This document shows, one piece after another, positions 1-10,540 of a stretch of 64,000 bases of DNA. The position numbers and the translations under genes were made by a program. The notes beneath the pieces are model-generated. The model was given only the letters and a program-made list of their open reading frames with translations. It ran no database searches and was not told the DNA's origin. Within the stretch, counting starts at the first letter, position 1. Every line of letters starts with the position of its first letter. The DNA comes from Dipteris shenzhenensis (Eukaryota; Polypodiophyta; Polypodiopsida; Gleicheniales). The stretch lies in assembly GCA_047967505.1 (NCBI GenBank), contig CM106540.1. One strand, 5' to 3'.

Positions 1-545
1 ATCCAAGCTACAAGAAATAGGAAGCAACTTTGATATTCAGGTTGTGATTGGATAGCGACCTCAATATCTATCATTTTAGAAGAGTTTCAATTCCTGAGAT
101 ATCGAGGAAAAGAGGTTAATGATAAAGTCATAATGGCCGCCCTCAGGTTTGATACACAATTTATCTTTGCTTAGTATTTATATATTGATTAAATCTAATG
201 AGCTAATGTTTGGTTATTTTCTTCTATCTTGGCTTAGTATTTATATATTGATTAAATATAATGAGCTAATGTTTGGTTATTTTTTGAGGCAATTTGATGA
301 TATCTTGGTTTTCTATAAATTTTGCAAAGTGTGTATATATCGTAGATTCCCTTCTTTCTAATGGCTCAACAACACTACAAAGTCACTAGAAGATATCTGC
401 ATCTAGCTGCAAACTCTCAATATGGACAATGTATGAGTTATTGTTTTTCCATATAATGAGACGTAAGTGACACGGCAACCTCATATTTACTTTTGCGAGA
501 TGTAAGATGGAGTCAAATAATAAAGATTCTTAATTGGTCATGCAG
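1..545. other. No gene recognised; 63 bp direct repeat inside
   Basis: AT-rich sequence without a supportable reading frame. A 63 bp unit beginning cttagtatttatatattgat occurs twice in tandem, at about 170 and 233, differing at few bases. The small plus-strand frame at 149-361 is made of this repeat and is not a credible gene. The right part may include intron and an unrecognised upstream exon of the protease remnant that follows. Confidence 0.5.
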
Positions 546-1580
546 GAAACATTGGAGTTTGGTAGCTTTGGACCTACAAGCCAATAAATGCTATTTTGGC
601 AATTCAATGCCAAGATATCATGGCAATGTGTTAGCGTAAGTATATAACTTTCGTGGTACACTTACTCTTAATGCATTGTAACTTTCATGGTATATATCTT
701 TTGCGATGCACTTATTCATTCCCTTGTATGTTATGATGGATAGGTTCACATCAAGGTTAATAAGTGCAATCGAACAAGTCACAAACTATGATGGTGACTT
801 GCAAGAAGCAATGGACTTACACCGATGGAAGGTTGTAGAGCAAAATGATCCATATAGTTGTGGGTGAAGAGTGTGCTACAAGTTGCTCCTCGATGAAAGA
901 TTTGATGTGAAGTGCTCACAATCCTCAATATCTACATATTTCGATGTAGAACTATATACATTTATGGCTCATATTGTTCGATCCATAATTGCTCAATATT
1001 CAATTAAAATAATTGAGACACCTAAGTCTGCATCAAAGACTCTCAAGGAAGTAGAGACTCAATATACTCCCAAGCCATCACAACCTTTGAAGGAGTCTAC
1101 TCCTGAAGCATCACAATCGACTCCAGCTGCTGCAAAAGTTGAGATTCAACATATCCTCGGGGAGTATAAACCTAAAGCATTAGAAGGGAGTCCATCACGG
1201 AAGTAGAGACTCAATCTATGGCCAAAGAATCATACCATTTTGGGGATTCTACACCCAAAGCATCCCAGGAAAGTCCACAAGTGGAAGTAGAAACTCATTC
1301 TATGTTGTGGACATCACACCCTCCCGAGGAGTCTATGCCCAAGGAATCACCATCTACCCCACACTCAAAAGCAGAGATTCAATATATGCCAAGGGAATCA
1401 AACCTCCATTGGATTCTATGCCTAAACTATCACAACGGAGTCCACACTTGGAAGTAGACAAATTCTATGCATGAAGGAAGAGTCCATATATGCCTAAAGC
1501 ATCAAAGCCTCGAGAGATAGAGTCTACTTCCAAAGCATCACAATGGAGTCCACAAGAAGCATCAAAATCCACTTCATTGT
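546..1580 (+). pseudogene. Ulp1-like (C48) cysteine protease C-terminal remnant
   Basis: The exon at 546-635 reads HWSLVALDLQ, the catalytic-His block of Ulp1/SENP desumoylating proteases. A GTAAGT donor at 636 and a TAG acceptor ending at 743 bound a 108 bp intron. The next exon contains QNDPYSCG, the oxyanion Gln and catalytic Cys block, but the codon straight after CG is TGA, where the family continues into a hydrophobic stretch (here RVCYKLLLDE follows). The usual Asp after the His block is replaced (YFGNSMP rather than YxDS). So the intron is intact but a stop lies in the active site. Downstream, about 500 bases encode a low-complexity Pro/Ser/Lys/Glu tail broken by several stops. In plants, C48 proteases of this kind are often carried by Mutator-like or other transposons; whether this is a host gene or a transposon cargo cannot be told. 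Family assignment is from motifs only. Confidence 0.6.
1048..1580 (+). repeat. Degenerate coding minisatellite, ~65-90 bp unit
   Basis: A unit with the core gaagtagagactcaatatac recurs at about 1048, 1135, 1199, 1284, 1371 and 1450, each followed by a segment encoding PKxSxxSP-like residues. Reading it as protein gives a repeated E-V-E-T-Q-S-M-P-K pattern. Spacing is irregular (about 64-88 bp) and copies are interrupted by stops, so this is an old tandem expansion in the tail of the protease remnant. Confidence 0.6.
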
Positions 1581-1589
1581 GAAGCTTTA

Positions 1590-2575
1590 TGATGGGGTTT
1601 AGCATGTATATGAGTTATTTTTTGAAGTAGAAAAACTTTATTAGCAAGTGATGCATGTAAAAGTGCGAAGTCGCAAAACTTTGTGTTTGTGATTTTGTTG
1701 CTCAAAATGTTATTTTGGTTGATTGTATTAAATGTGAATACATAATGGGCATTCATCATGGATACATATTAAATGTTTGACTTGTTTTCCTTCTCTCACA
1801 ATGTTATTTTGTTTGAACTTGCAACTAAAAACAATAAGATAACTCAAACCATACTATAGGGTCAAAGTTTATAACATTATAGAGTCATAAGAGCCACACT
1901 GCATGAGAATTTGCTACTAAAAAATAAATTATATTAGCAATTCTAATATGATCTACTCAGCCCTACCAGACTTGTTGCAGAGAATACAAAATAAGATTAA
2001 TGGCAATTACAAGCCACACAAGCCGAGATCACACTAGAAGATCTCATCATTAGTATCTCTTATCTTGTCACAACAACCCAATTTTCCATGGACTTTACGT
2101 CCGTATCCTCAACATAATTACAATGAAGGAAGAAATTCAAGCAGTCACAGATTGTTTCTTTATAATCTCTTTGGGAGGCCCTTATTGTTCTTTCAGCATC
2201 TCGATCAAATCGGCCATATCGAGTGCTTTGATAACGTAGGTTGCTTAAGAAGTCCAAGAGATCTTGTCATGCTTTTATAATACATTGTAAAAGTCTTTCA
2301 CTCTCTGCTGTCTTTTGAGTCTCCTCCCTCTTTGTCTGCCGTTATGCATCAAATTTCTCTCTCTCCATCCGTGTTAGTGGAGAGCCTTGTCGAATTCTTG
2401 CATCTCTCCTTGCTCCTTGGTCAGCAATCCATTCTTTGAGACTGTCGATTCTAGACTCCACGTCTCTGATGATGCCAAGGACATCCATGGTGGGTGGAGA
2501 GATGATAAATTAAGAGTGATGAACGAAGAATGTGCTTGTAGAAGGACTAGGATGGATGAAAGAAGGGAGTCTAAT
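1590..2575. other. Intergenic, nothing recognised
   Basis: AT-rich sequence. Short frames occur on both strands between 2060 and 2600, but they overlap each other, lack domain motifs and show no splice context that would support a gene. Confidence 0.4.
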
Positions 2576-2581
2576 AATTGT

Positions 2582-3020
2582 ATTATTCTTGTCTTCAATC
2601 ACTTTAATTCATAGATTTAAACTGATTCAAAATATATCATCTCATGTGTCTCTCACATTTATAGTCTTTCATTTTTTACTTCACTCAATGGACAACTCAC
2701 CTCTCTAAATTTATTAAATCGGTTTTACTTTTTTCGAAGTCTAACTTATTATATGCAATAAATATCTCATGATGAGAATCCAATAATTATATCATTCTTG
2801 TGTTCCATCACTTTATTTGATAGATTTCAATGTACTCAAAATCTATCATCTCACATGTCTCACATGTCTCGCATTACGGTCTTGCATCTGCAAGTCTAAC
2901 TTATTAAATAATGATATCATTCTTGTGTTCCATCACTTTATTTTATAGATTTCAATGTACTCAAAATCTACCGTCTCACATGTCTCGCATTATGGTCTTG
3001 CATCTGTTACTTCACACAAT
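2582..3020. repeat. Three related ~125-210 bp direct repeats
   Basis: Segments starting at about 2582, 2791 and 2916 share the order: attcttg, a (t/c)catcacttta block, (a/t)tagattt, actcaaaat(c/a)tatc and ctcacatgtctc. The second and third copies are close to identical over about 100 bp with an offset of 125 bp; the first is more diverged. No coding content. Confidence 0.6.
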
Positions 3021-3591
3021 CTAGTCATCTCATCCTCTCCCAATTCTTTATTCTAAATCTTTCATCTCACATTATGAGTCTACAGTTCAATAAATTCCTC
3101 TCTAGTCATTCGTCTTCTACATCTTGCCCACAACAAACACTTCTTCCACTTTTCTCTTCTTACCTTACTCCTCTCCTCAAGCTTACTCCTTCCATCTTGC
3201 TTGCAGCCTTACGTTCTCTCCTCAAGCATACTCCTTCCATCTTGTCTTACCTCCTCTCATTACCTTCGTCGCTTTCATTACCTTTCTCCTCTCGTTTCCA
3301 TGGATCTTTTTGAAGTAATCGATTCCATTGAGCAAGCCATTAGTAGCAGCAAATAATGGATTGCCAAGAACCAGGGAAAGAGAGAGGAGAGAAAGCAAAA
3401 TCCAGCTCCGTTAACCCAGTATGAGAAGGATGGCTTTGCTTGTCTCAAGGGCTTAGAGGAGGAGAAAGAAAAAATAAGTATGACTTCTAGTGAAATAGAT
3501 AAATTGCATTCATCTAGGAGAGAGCTAACATAGTTTCAAAGTGAGATATCTTCACGTGTGGCTTGAGAAAATAGATTTGCCTTCTAGTGAG

Positions 3592-3905
3592 AGGCTTATT
3601 GTAACTTTTGATGTTTGTCAACACCTTTATAAATATTGTGAGAGTTTGCTACATCCACTTGTAACTTTTGAAGTTGTCTCCTAAACACCATTATAAATAT
3701 TAAGAGAGTTTACAACTACTGAATCTTATTTTTTGGTGTAACTTATCTCAGGCTTATTGTAACTTTTGGTGTTTGTTAACACCTTTATAAATATTGTGAG
3801 AATTTCCTTAATACTGTAACTTTCGAAGGTTTTTGTTAACACCAATATAAATATTAAGAGAGTTTACAACTGTTGAATCTTATTTTTTCGTGTAACTTAT
3901 CTAAG
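3592..3905. repeat. Tandem dimer of ~158 bp unit
   Basis: Two adjacent copies begin with ggcttattgtaacttttg at about 3592 and 3751. Each carries two internal sub-blocks ending in cctttataaatattgtgaga and ataaatattaagagagttta, so the unit is itself built of two related halves. The region just before (3060-3320) is pyrimidine-rich and only looks like an open frame because it lacks stops. Confidence 0.6.
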
Positions 3906-3979
3906 TTGCGTTAAATTTTATAATTTTAGTTTCATCTCCTTTAAAATATGAAAAAAAAAGCTTGTTTTTATGTTTTCAT

Positions 3980-4720
3980 CTGATAGGAGCGAGAGTACAA
4001 GAAAGAGGGAGAGAGGAAGGGAGAGGGAGAGAGGAAGGGAAGAGTAGAGGAGGGAGCAATAATTTTTTAAAAATAAATTTAATTAGATAGGTGGGTGACG
4101 AGGAGGAAGGGAAGAGAATGGAGAGGGAAAGAGAGGAAAGAAGAGGGGGAAGGAATGAAGGTAAGGAAAGAGAGGAAGGGAAGGAAGGGGAACACGATGA
4201 GAGGGAGGGTGTGATTGAAAAGGGAGAGGGAGAGGTGAGAGTGAATATACTTCCCTCAAGGAATTCAAACTTCCCACTCTAAAATTCAAACTTCCCTTTC
4301 CCATTCCCCCCTTTTCCCCATCCCCCCTTCCCCATTCCCCATTGCTCAATCCCCCCTTCCCCTCACCCCCCCCCCCCCCCTCCCCTTCCCCCCTTCCCCC
4401 CCTCCCTTCCCCCCTTCCCCCCTTCCCCTCCACCCCCCCCCTTCCCCCCTTCCCCCCATTCCTCCCCCTCTCCCCTTTTTCCCCCCCTTTCCCCTTCCCC
4501 CCTTTCCCCCTCCCTTTCCCACCTTCCCCCCTCCTCCCCCCTGTCTCTCCCCTTTTTACCTCCCCTCCCCTTTTCCTCCCCCTCCCCCTTTTCTCCTCCC
4601 CCTTCCCCCCCCCTCTTTCCTCTCCTCCATTCCATTAATTTCCTTTCTTCCCTACCCTCCCCAAGATAAATTTTTAAGGGATAATATTTTCCCAAAGACA
4701 AATTTAGGAGCTTCTCCAAA
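3980..4720. repeat. Strand-asymmetric purine then C-rich tract
   Basis: From about 3980 to 4240 the plus strand is nearly all A/G (gagagg-type runs). From 4280 to 4660 it is nearly all C/T, with an uninterrupted C run near 4369-4380 and dozens of CCCC blocks. Frames of Pro/Ser/Phe or Gly/Arg/Glu seen here are low-complexity artefacts. The minus strand has many closely spaced G4-G6 runs, a composition compatible with G-quadruplexes. Confidence 0.7.
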
Positions 4721-5268
4721 CTAGTGTGGCTAATCTTTTAATCTTTACCCCATGCCCTAAATCCTAAACCCTGATCCCTATAGCCTAAACCCAAATTCCT
4801 ATACTGTAAACACTATTTCCTATAACTTAAACCCTAAAACCTATACCTTAAATCTAAACCCCATTCCCCCTTTCCTCTATTCCCCCCTTTCCCCCTTCCC
4901 CTTCCCCCATTCCCCCTTTCTCCCATTCCCCTCCCCCCCATTCCCCATTCCCCTATTCCCTCCTTTCCTCCATTCCCCCCTTTCCCCCATTCCCCCTTCT
5001 GCTCCCCCCATTCCCCTCCCCCCTTCCCCCTTTCCACCCTTCGCCCCCTTCCCCTCCCACCTTTCTTCTTCCCCCCCCCCCCCCCCCTTTCAAAACCCTT
5101 CTAGTTTAGCTAATATTTCAAACTTGAAATGTGATAAATTAGCCCCAAAATTAACATAAGTTCCTCGTATGAGACCCAATTTTAGCCCTCCAAGTACTCA
5201 AATTGATCGGCATAAGCCATATAAAGTAATCTATATGGTTAGAATTTTCAAATTCCAGCTTATAGAAA
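4600..5268. repeat. Dispersed repeat, copy 1 (split by the telomere-like block)
   Basis: The sequence at 4620-4725 (tccattccattaatttcctt ... ttaggagcttctccaaac) and at 5110-5265 (aacttgaaatgtgataaatt ... ttagaattttcaaattccag) is found again, contiguous and in the same order and orientation, at about 47085-47335. This is a dispersed repeat of unknown class; no protein similarity seen. Confidence 0.7.
4721..5114. repeat. Degenerate telomere-like tract with C-rich block, flanked by a 14 bp imperfect duplication
   Basis: At 4745-4862 the plus strand holds many variants of CCCTAAA (ccctaaatcctaaaccctg, cctaaaccc, aaccctaaaacc), the plant telomere repeat in degraded form. A second C-rich tract follows to about 5095. 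The block is bounded by ctagtgtggctaat (4721-4734) and ctagtttagctaat (5101-5114), which match at 12 of 14 positions. The related copy at 47 kb lacks the whole block. Confidence 0.6.
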
Positions 5269-5270
5269 AT

Positions 5271-5925
5271 GTGTGTAAAGTATCGTGCCCGTCAAGTATG
5301 AGCACATTCAAATGACACACCTCAGATTCTCATAACACTTGGTGAAAAACGATGTTTGTGGAGAGTTTGACCATCCAAAGCATATATGATGGGTACGATA
5401 ATTTACATGCACCTCAACATAGGTTGGATTCACATGTGTAAAGTATCATGTCCATTAAGTATGAGTGCATTCTTATTATACATCTCAGATAGTTTCTTTT
5501 GGCGGTTGTGCATATTACTTGTGGTGAAAAACGAGGTTTGTGGCAACATTGACCATCCAAAGCATATCCGATGGGCATGATAATTTTTACATGCATCAAA
5601 ATATGCAGGATTGATGCTGCACACAATATCATGTCCATTGGGTATGTGCGCGCTCGAATAACACACCTCAGACCATGTTTTTTTTGGCAGTTGTGTTGTG
5701 CATGAAACTTAGTGAAAAATAGAGTTTGTAGTGAGTTTGACCATCCACCAAAGCATATCCAATGGACACAATACTTGGCACAAGATTAAAAAAAGGTGAA
5801 ATTGACATGAGTGCAAGGTATCATGTCCATTCAATATGTGCGCACTTGAATAACACACCTCAAATACTATTTTTTGATGGTTGTGCATAATACTTGATTG
5901 AAAATTGGATTTGTGCTGGCTTGTA
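5271..5925. repeat. Four-copy tandem array, ~165-190 bp monomer
   Basis: The landmark tatcatgtcc (tatcgtgccc in copy 1) recurs at 5281, 5444, 5627 and 5819, giving monomers of 163, 183 and 192 bp. Each monomer keeps the order tatcatgtcc, a(t/a)aacacacctca, ttggtgaaaaac and (for the first three) accatccaaagcatat. Small frames here are repeat-derived. Monomer length is in the range of plant satellite DNA, but four diverged copies do not make a satellite block. Confidence 0.65.
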
Positions 5926-6612
5926 AGAAATAATACAACGTGTGTTCGACAGATAATAGGATCTCGTATGCAAGAGAGAAAAGCTGATAGTATGGAGAAT
6001 AAAAATTTTGATTATTGTAGAAGTGGTACAATAGATGGTGCTACCTCCCAGCCATGCGCTTCTATGTGAGAAGCTTTGATGGCATGCTGAAAACAGTAGA
6101 GGACGGATGCTGGATGCTAAGGAATCAGGGTTGCTATAGCTAGTGATGATTATGGGCTTCACGAGCTTGCTCTTATATAGCCACCAGTCGTAGTCAGTTA
6201 GACCTAGTCGGGACACCAACTCAGTCAACCAAAACAGCCACCTAGAGGTCTGTCTTGAAATAGGCCACTGACCACTCATCAGAGCGTTTGACCCAGAGCC
6301 ATCTGGGATCATCTGGGACCCCAAACACGCCTCGCAACCTGAGAGTGGGCTGCCCTGGGAAATGCTCTGTCTACTCTCAGTGCAGTCAGTCATGGGATGC
6401 CTTCCCACACTTGCATGTGGCCTAGTTGGCAGTGTGCCAACTCTATCTAAAGCCATCTAGCCATCATGCCACACTTGGCCCCCATCTGGTGTCCAAACCA
6501 AGACCTATTGGATAACCTAGCTACTCAAATGCCCTCCTCATATGGGGGGCTCACAAGTAGAGTTAGCTGGTTCCCGCATAGTTACATGAGAGTGGAGCAT
6601 TGATATCTAACA
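5922..6612 (-). repeat. 3' LTR of the first copia element
   Basis: Read on the minus strand it starts TGTTAGATATCAATGC (end at 6612), directly after a purine-rich tract, and ends near 5922 in ...TTTCTTACA, giving TG...CA ends. The left boundary is inferred from the CA ending only. A TATA-like ctatataaga lies on the minus strand at 6171-6180. The open frame across 5860-6456 is LTR sequence, not a gene. A matching 5' LTR is not present. Confidence 0.7.
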
Positions 6613-6623
6613 CCCCCCCTCAA
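6613..6623 (-). promoter_or_regulatory. Polypurine tract of the first copia element
   Basis: On the minus strand ttgagggggg sits immediately before the LTR start TGTTAGATATC, the standard place of the plus-strand DNA primer in LTR retrotransposons. Confidence 0.75.
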
Positions 6624-6624
6624 T

Positions 6625-9600
6625 GTCCACCCGCAAGTGAACTACTTTTTTGGCCCAATGCCAAGTCAATGAAGATGACTATACAGCAAGTCTCTTCCAA
6701 GAGCCTTTGTGAAGATGTCCACAGCATTCTTTGTAGTCGGACAATACACCAAGTTGACCTCTCCATCCATGATGAGCTCGCGTACAAAGTGATATTCAAT
6801 CTCAATGTGTTTTATGCGAGCATGGAACACAGGGTTTTTGGCAATTGCCATGCAACTCTGATTGTCACATGATAATTGTGTAGGCTTATTTTGCATTGCA
6901 CCCATGTCCCCTAAAATCCTCCTCAACCACACTACCTCACAAGAAGCAAAACATGTTGATTTGTACTAAGCCTTGGTAGAAGCAAGACCAATTGTAGGTT
7001 GCTTCTTTCTGACCCATGACACAGCTCTAGATCCAAGTGAGAAATAGTAACCTATCATTGATCACCTACTATCCATGTCTCCTGCCCAATCTGAGTCATA
7101 GAATCTAGTCAAGGTGTTGCCCTTAATAGAGGTGATGCCACAATCAAGTGTGCCTTTGATGTATTTCAACACCCACATCCCTGCCCTCCAATGATTCTCC
7201 CGGGGCTTATTGAAAAACCTACTTAGTACACCAGTCGCAAAACTGATGTCCGACCGCGTGTTGCATAAGTAAATCAAACTGCCCACAAGCTTCTGTACTT
7301 TACTTCATCCACCAGTGGTGATGAATCCTCTTTTGAGAGCTTCACATCAACCTTCATAGGGGTGCCAACTGTCTTGCACTCAGCCATGCCAAATGCCTTC
7401 AGTATCTCTCTAGCATACTTCAGTTGTGAGATGAAGATCTGTTTTGGATCTTGCCAAACTTCAATCCCCAAACATAAATGCATCAGTCCGAGGTCTGTCA
7501 TTTCAAACTCTCTTCCTAGCATCTACTTGTCTGCGAGATCTTCTCTTCATGGTTCCCTATTATGACAAGGTCGTCCACATAAAGAACCATGATCATACAC
7601 CTACCTCCTTCTTTGTAGATATACAAATTTGCATTAGATGGGCTCCTCTTGAACCCATTTTGCAGAAAGTAGGCGTCAATCTGCTGGTACCACACTCGTG
7701 GGCCTGTTTTAGCCCATAAAGTGCCTTCTTCAGTTTACAGACTTTAGCTTCTGCACCGGGGATCACAAATCCTGATGGTTGTTCCACGTATACCTCCTCC
7801 TTGAGATCTCCATTTAGAAAGGTGGATTTTACATCCATCTGAAACACGGGCCAACTTTCTTGTGTTGCTAAGGCCAAAACACTGCGAATTGTGGTTAGTC
7901 GAGCTGTGGGAGCGAAGGTATCCTGATAATCAAAACCATGTACCTATGTGAATCCCTTTGCCTACTTATCCAACATGTCGTCGGACTTGTACTTGGTCTT
8001 GTACACCCACTTGGTGCTGATTACCTTGCGTTTTGGTGGTCGATCGACAAGGTCCCATGTGTTGTTCTTTATTATGGAGCCATACTCCGACTGCATAGCC
8101 TCCATCCACCTATCATCACCCTATGCCTCTTCAAGACACTTGGGTTCTTCAGCACGGATCACCTCTGTCATCAAAGCGTAGTTGACTATGTGTTCCTACG
8201 CCCTTCTTTACTCCTCTAATCTCTTGGACCGGCGGTGTTCAAATGGTGCCTCCTCAATGGCTGGAGGTTCTCTGCCATCCAAAAGCTACTTTACCCACTT
8301 CGGGAATGGTCATTGCCATTGTGGTTCTACAGGCTCATCTTCCTCTTCTTCTTTATCATCTTGAATCCTCCCAAGCACTGTTGGGGGAGTTTGGTCTGCT
8401 ACTAGTGGTTGTACTGGATGGATATCTTGGTCTTGGTTGTTTGGGAAGGAAGCATCCTCCTCCAATCGATGCGGCTTTTCTGAAAAGACCACATCGTAAC
8501 TTACTATTACCTTCTTGGTAGCAGGATTATAGCGGCAGTAACCCTTTGCCTCTTCACTGTAGCCCAAGAAAATACATTTTCGGCTCTTCGGTTCCCATTT
8601 GGTCCTATTGGCATAAAGGACATGCACAAAATAGTCATAGCCAAAAACTTTGAAATGTGTAGCTGAAGGTTTCTTACCAGAAAAAACCTACAGTGGAGTC
8701 ATCTTGTTCATAGCCTTTGTGTAGCTACGATTCAGAATGTAAACTGTCATGTTACAAGCTTCTGCCCAGAAAGTCTTTGGCAAATCTTTCCCTTTCATCA
8801 TACTCCTATCCATTTTGCAGATGATGCACATCTTGCGCTCTACTACTCCATTTTGCTGTGGTGTATGTGGTGGGGGTTTTTGCCTCTTGATCTCGTGACT
8901 TTTGTAGTAACTTTCGAATTCACCTGATGTGAGCTTACCACCTTTGTCTGATCTCAGCTTCTTCAACTTCCCCCCCGATTCTTTCTTGACCATTACATGC
9001 CATTCTTTGAACTTACCAAAGGCCTCATCTTTAGTCTTCAGGAAGTATATCCATATCCTTCTACTGTAGTCATTGATCAGTGTCATTAAGTAGTAGGAAC
9101 CACCCAAAGCTTCCATCTCCATCTTTCCGCAGAGGTCCGTATGAACGAGCTCTAGAGGAGCCTTTGCCCTGCTGGCCTCTTTAGGAAATGGCTGTCGATG
9201 TTGCTTGCCCATCATGCAAGCTTCACATACATCGGGCAGATCTGTAATTTCTGGTAGGTCTGCAATCATTCCACTTTTATGTATCTCCTTTAAAGAACTA
9301 AGGTTTAGATGACCAAACCTCTCATGCCACAGCTTACTGTTGCTCACATTGGCTCGAGCACTGAAACCTGAGAGTTCATAGATGTTGTTGCGCCGTGTAC
9401 CTTTACCAACGACCTTCCCTTGAAGATGCAAAATCTGTGCATCATTCTTATCGAAGTGACTTTGAGGTCCCGATCCGTGATCGCAAAAATGGACAACAAG
9501 TTTTTCTTGATGTTTGGCACATAAAGAACATCGGATAATTGTCTTACAACTCCATCTGATTTGAGAGCAATCATACCTTTTCCTTTTGCTGGACATTTTG

Positions 9601-9676
9601 CATTATTGCTGACTCCTACCAGGATGTCATTCCCTACCAGATGTAGAGAGGTATACCAATCCTTACGACTGGGGTC
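6625..9676 (-). pseudogene. Copia pol polyprotein (PR tail-INT-RT-RNase H), broken
   Basis: From the 5' end: a protease tail (VVRQLSDVLYVPNIKKNLLS, near 9500-9550) missing the DSGA active site; integrase at about 8690-9420 with the HHCC finger (LWHERFGHLN ... CEACMMGKQHR), DDE landmarks HTDLCG, RSDKGGK and TPQQNGVVERK, followed by FKVFGYDYFVHV and CIFLGYSEEAKGY (8310-8690); reverse transcriptase with FQMDVKSTFLNGDL (about 7830) and VLYVDDLV (7562-7587); then LCLGIEV, GSLIYLCNTRSDISFA, DSDWAGD and the RNase H stretch ending HIEIEYHFVRE ... DIFTKAL (6666-7522). At least six frameshifts or stops separate these blocks. Order INT before RT defines Ty1-copia. Confidence 0.9.
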
Positions 9677-9835
9677 GCATACTAACTAAGCCACTAAGTA
9701 GAGTACATAAAGATAGCTCTCATCCAGCTATTATTCATGGGCGGTGTACCAACCGCAGCTGCGGTTAACAAGTTGGTGAGATAAATGCACAATGGTCACC
9801 CTGGCATATCATGAGTGGAGCTCAATATCTCAACA
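9677..9835 (-). repeat. LTR fragment of the second copia family
   Basis: On the minus strand it starts TGTTGAGATATTGAGCTCCAC at 9835 and matches the first ~160 bp of the LTR at 44541-44899, including the shared landmark ctattattcatgggcggtgt. It abuts the protease tail of the first copia element on one side and the inverted repeat starting at 9836 on the other. Confidence 0.8.
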
Positions 9836-10540
9836 TGACCTTTGGCATGCTTATGAGCCCTATAGCAAGCAAGTGCATGGAAAAATAAACAATTCAACAT
9901 TGTAAATATTGTTGGATTTATTAAAATATCGTTTCACATGCACAAATTGCATTTTTCCAACTTCTTCCATTTTAGGGTAAATCTACATACCAATGCCAAC
10001 AACTATCAATGTTTTAAGACCACCATGCAGTAGTCTCACTAGTTTGGATTCCAAATTTTCAATCTGTTTTAGTTTTCAACAAATCAAAAAAAAATTATGG
10101 AGTGTGTCCTCAAATGGGTATGCATCACTTTAGCACAACATTGGAGGCCCATTAACCTATGCCTAATGTTCTCATTTAGGTGTGTCCTTGGGTTGAGGAG
10201 ACGTTCACGTAGTGTACTTTTGAATGATTACTTGGTTGCATGTATGTATAGAACAAAATTTTGATAATTTTGAATCAATTGCTATATCCTATAGTCTCCA
10301 GGATGCATGCTTCACATGAAACATAGCACTTGTAATCTTTAGTAGTCTTTTTCCAAATCCTTATTCTATAATTTTTTGCTCTCATTTTCAATTTTAGAAT
10401 GTGTACTACAACTTGAAGACAAAGTTTTTCGAATTCGGTTGAGCAATGCATAAGTTATGGGTCATGCAAGATACCTATATACAGAAAAGTCCTTGAACCT
10501 CACCAAAAATGGCTACACCCAAGAAAACAATGACCCTTTT
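9836..10540 (+). repeat. Left inverted repeat arm of element A
   Basis: Starts tgacctttggcatgcttatg and runs to about aatgaccctttt. Its reverse complement is recognisable almost end to end at 21378-22077 with small indels; landmarks include aagcaagtgcatgg, aagaccaccatgcagtagtc, ttgagcaatgcataagttat and aaaatggctacaccca. No coding content. Confidence 0.75.

Larger units (their letters stand above)
5922..9835 (-). mobile_element. Ty1-copia retrotransposon, decayed and chimeric
   Basis: A minus-strand copia element in the order LTR fragment (9677-9835), protease tail, integrase, reverse transcriptase, RNase H, polypurine tract and 3' LTR (5922-6612). Gag and the protease active site are absent. 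The LTR piece at the 5' end belongs to the same family as the copia element at 41-45 kb and does not match this element's own 3' LTR, so the 5' part was replaced by recombination or deletion after nesting. Coding frames carry many stops and shifts, so it cannot move by itself. Confidence 0.85.

Noticed and set aside
4083-4719. Long Gly/Arg/Glu and Pro/Ser/Phe open frames on both strands
   Set aside because: Products of purine/pyrimidine-biased low-complexity DNA; no start context, no domains, and mutually overlapping.
5860-6456. 198-codon minus-strand frame
   Set aside because: Lies entirely in the copia 3' LTR and runs into the adjacent tandem array; it has no protein motif.
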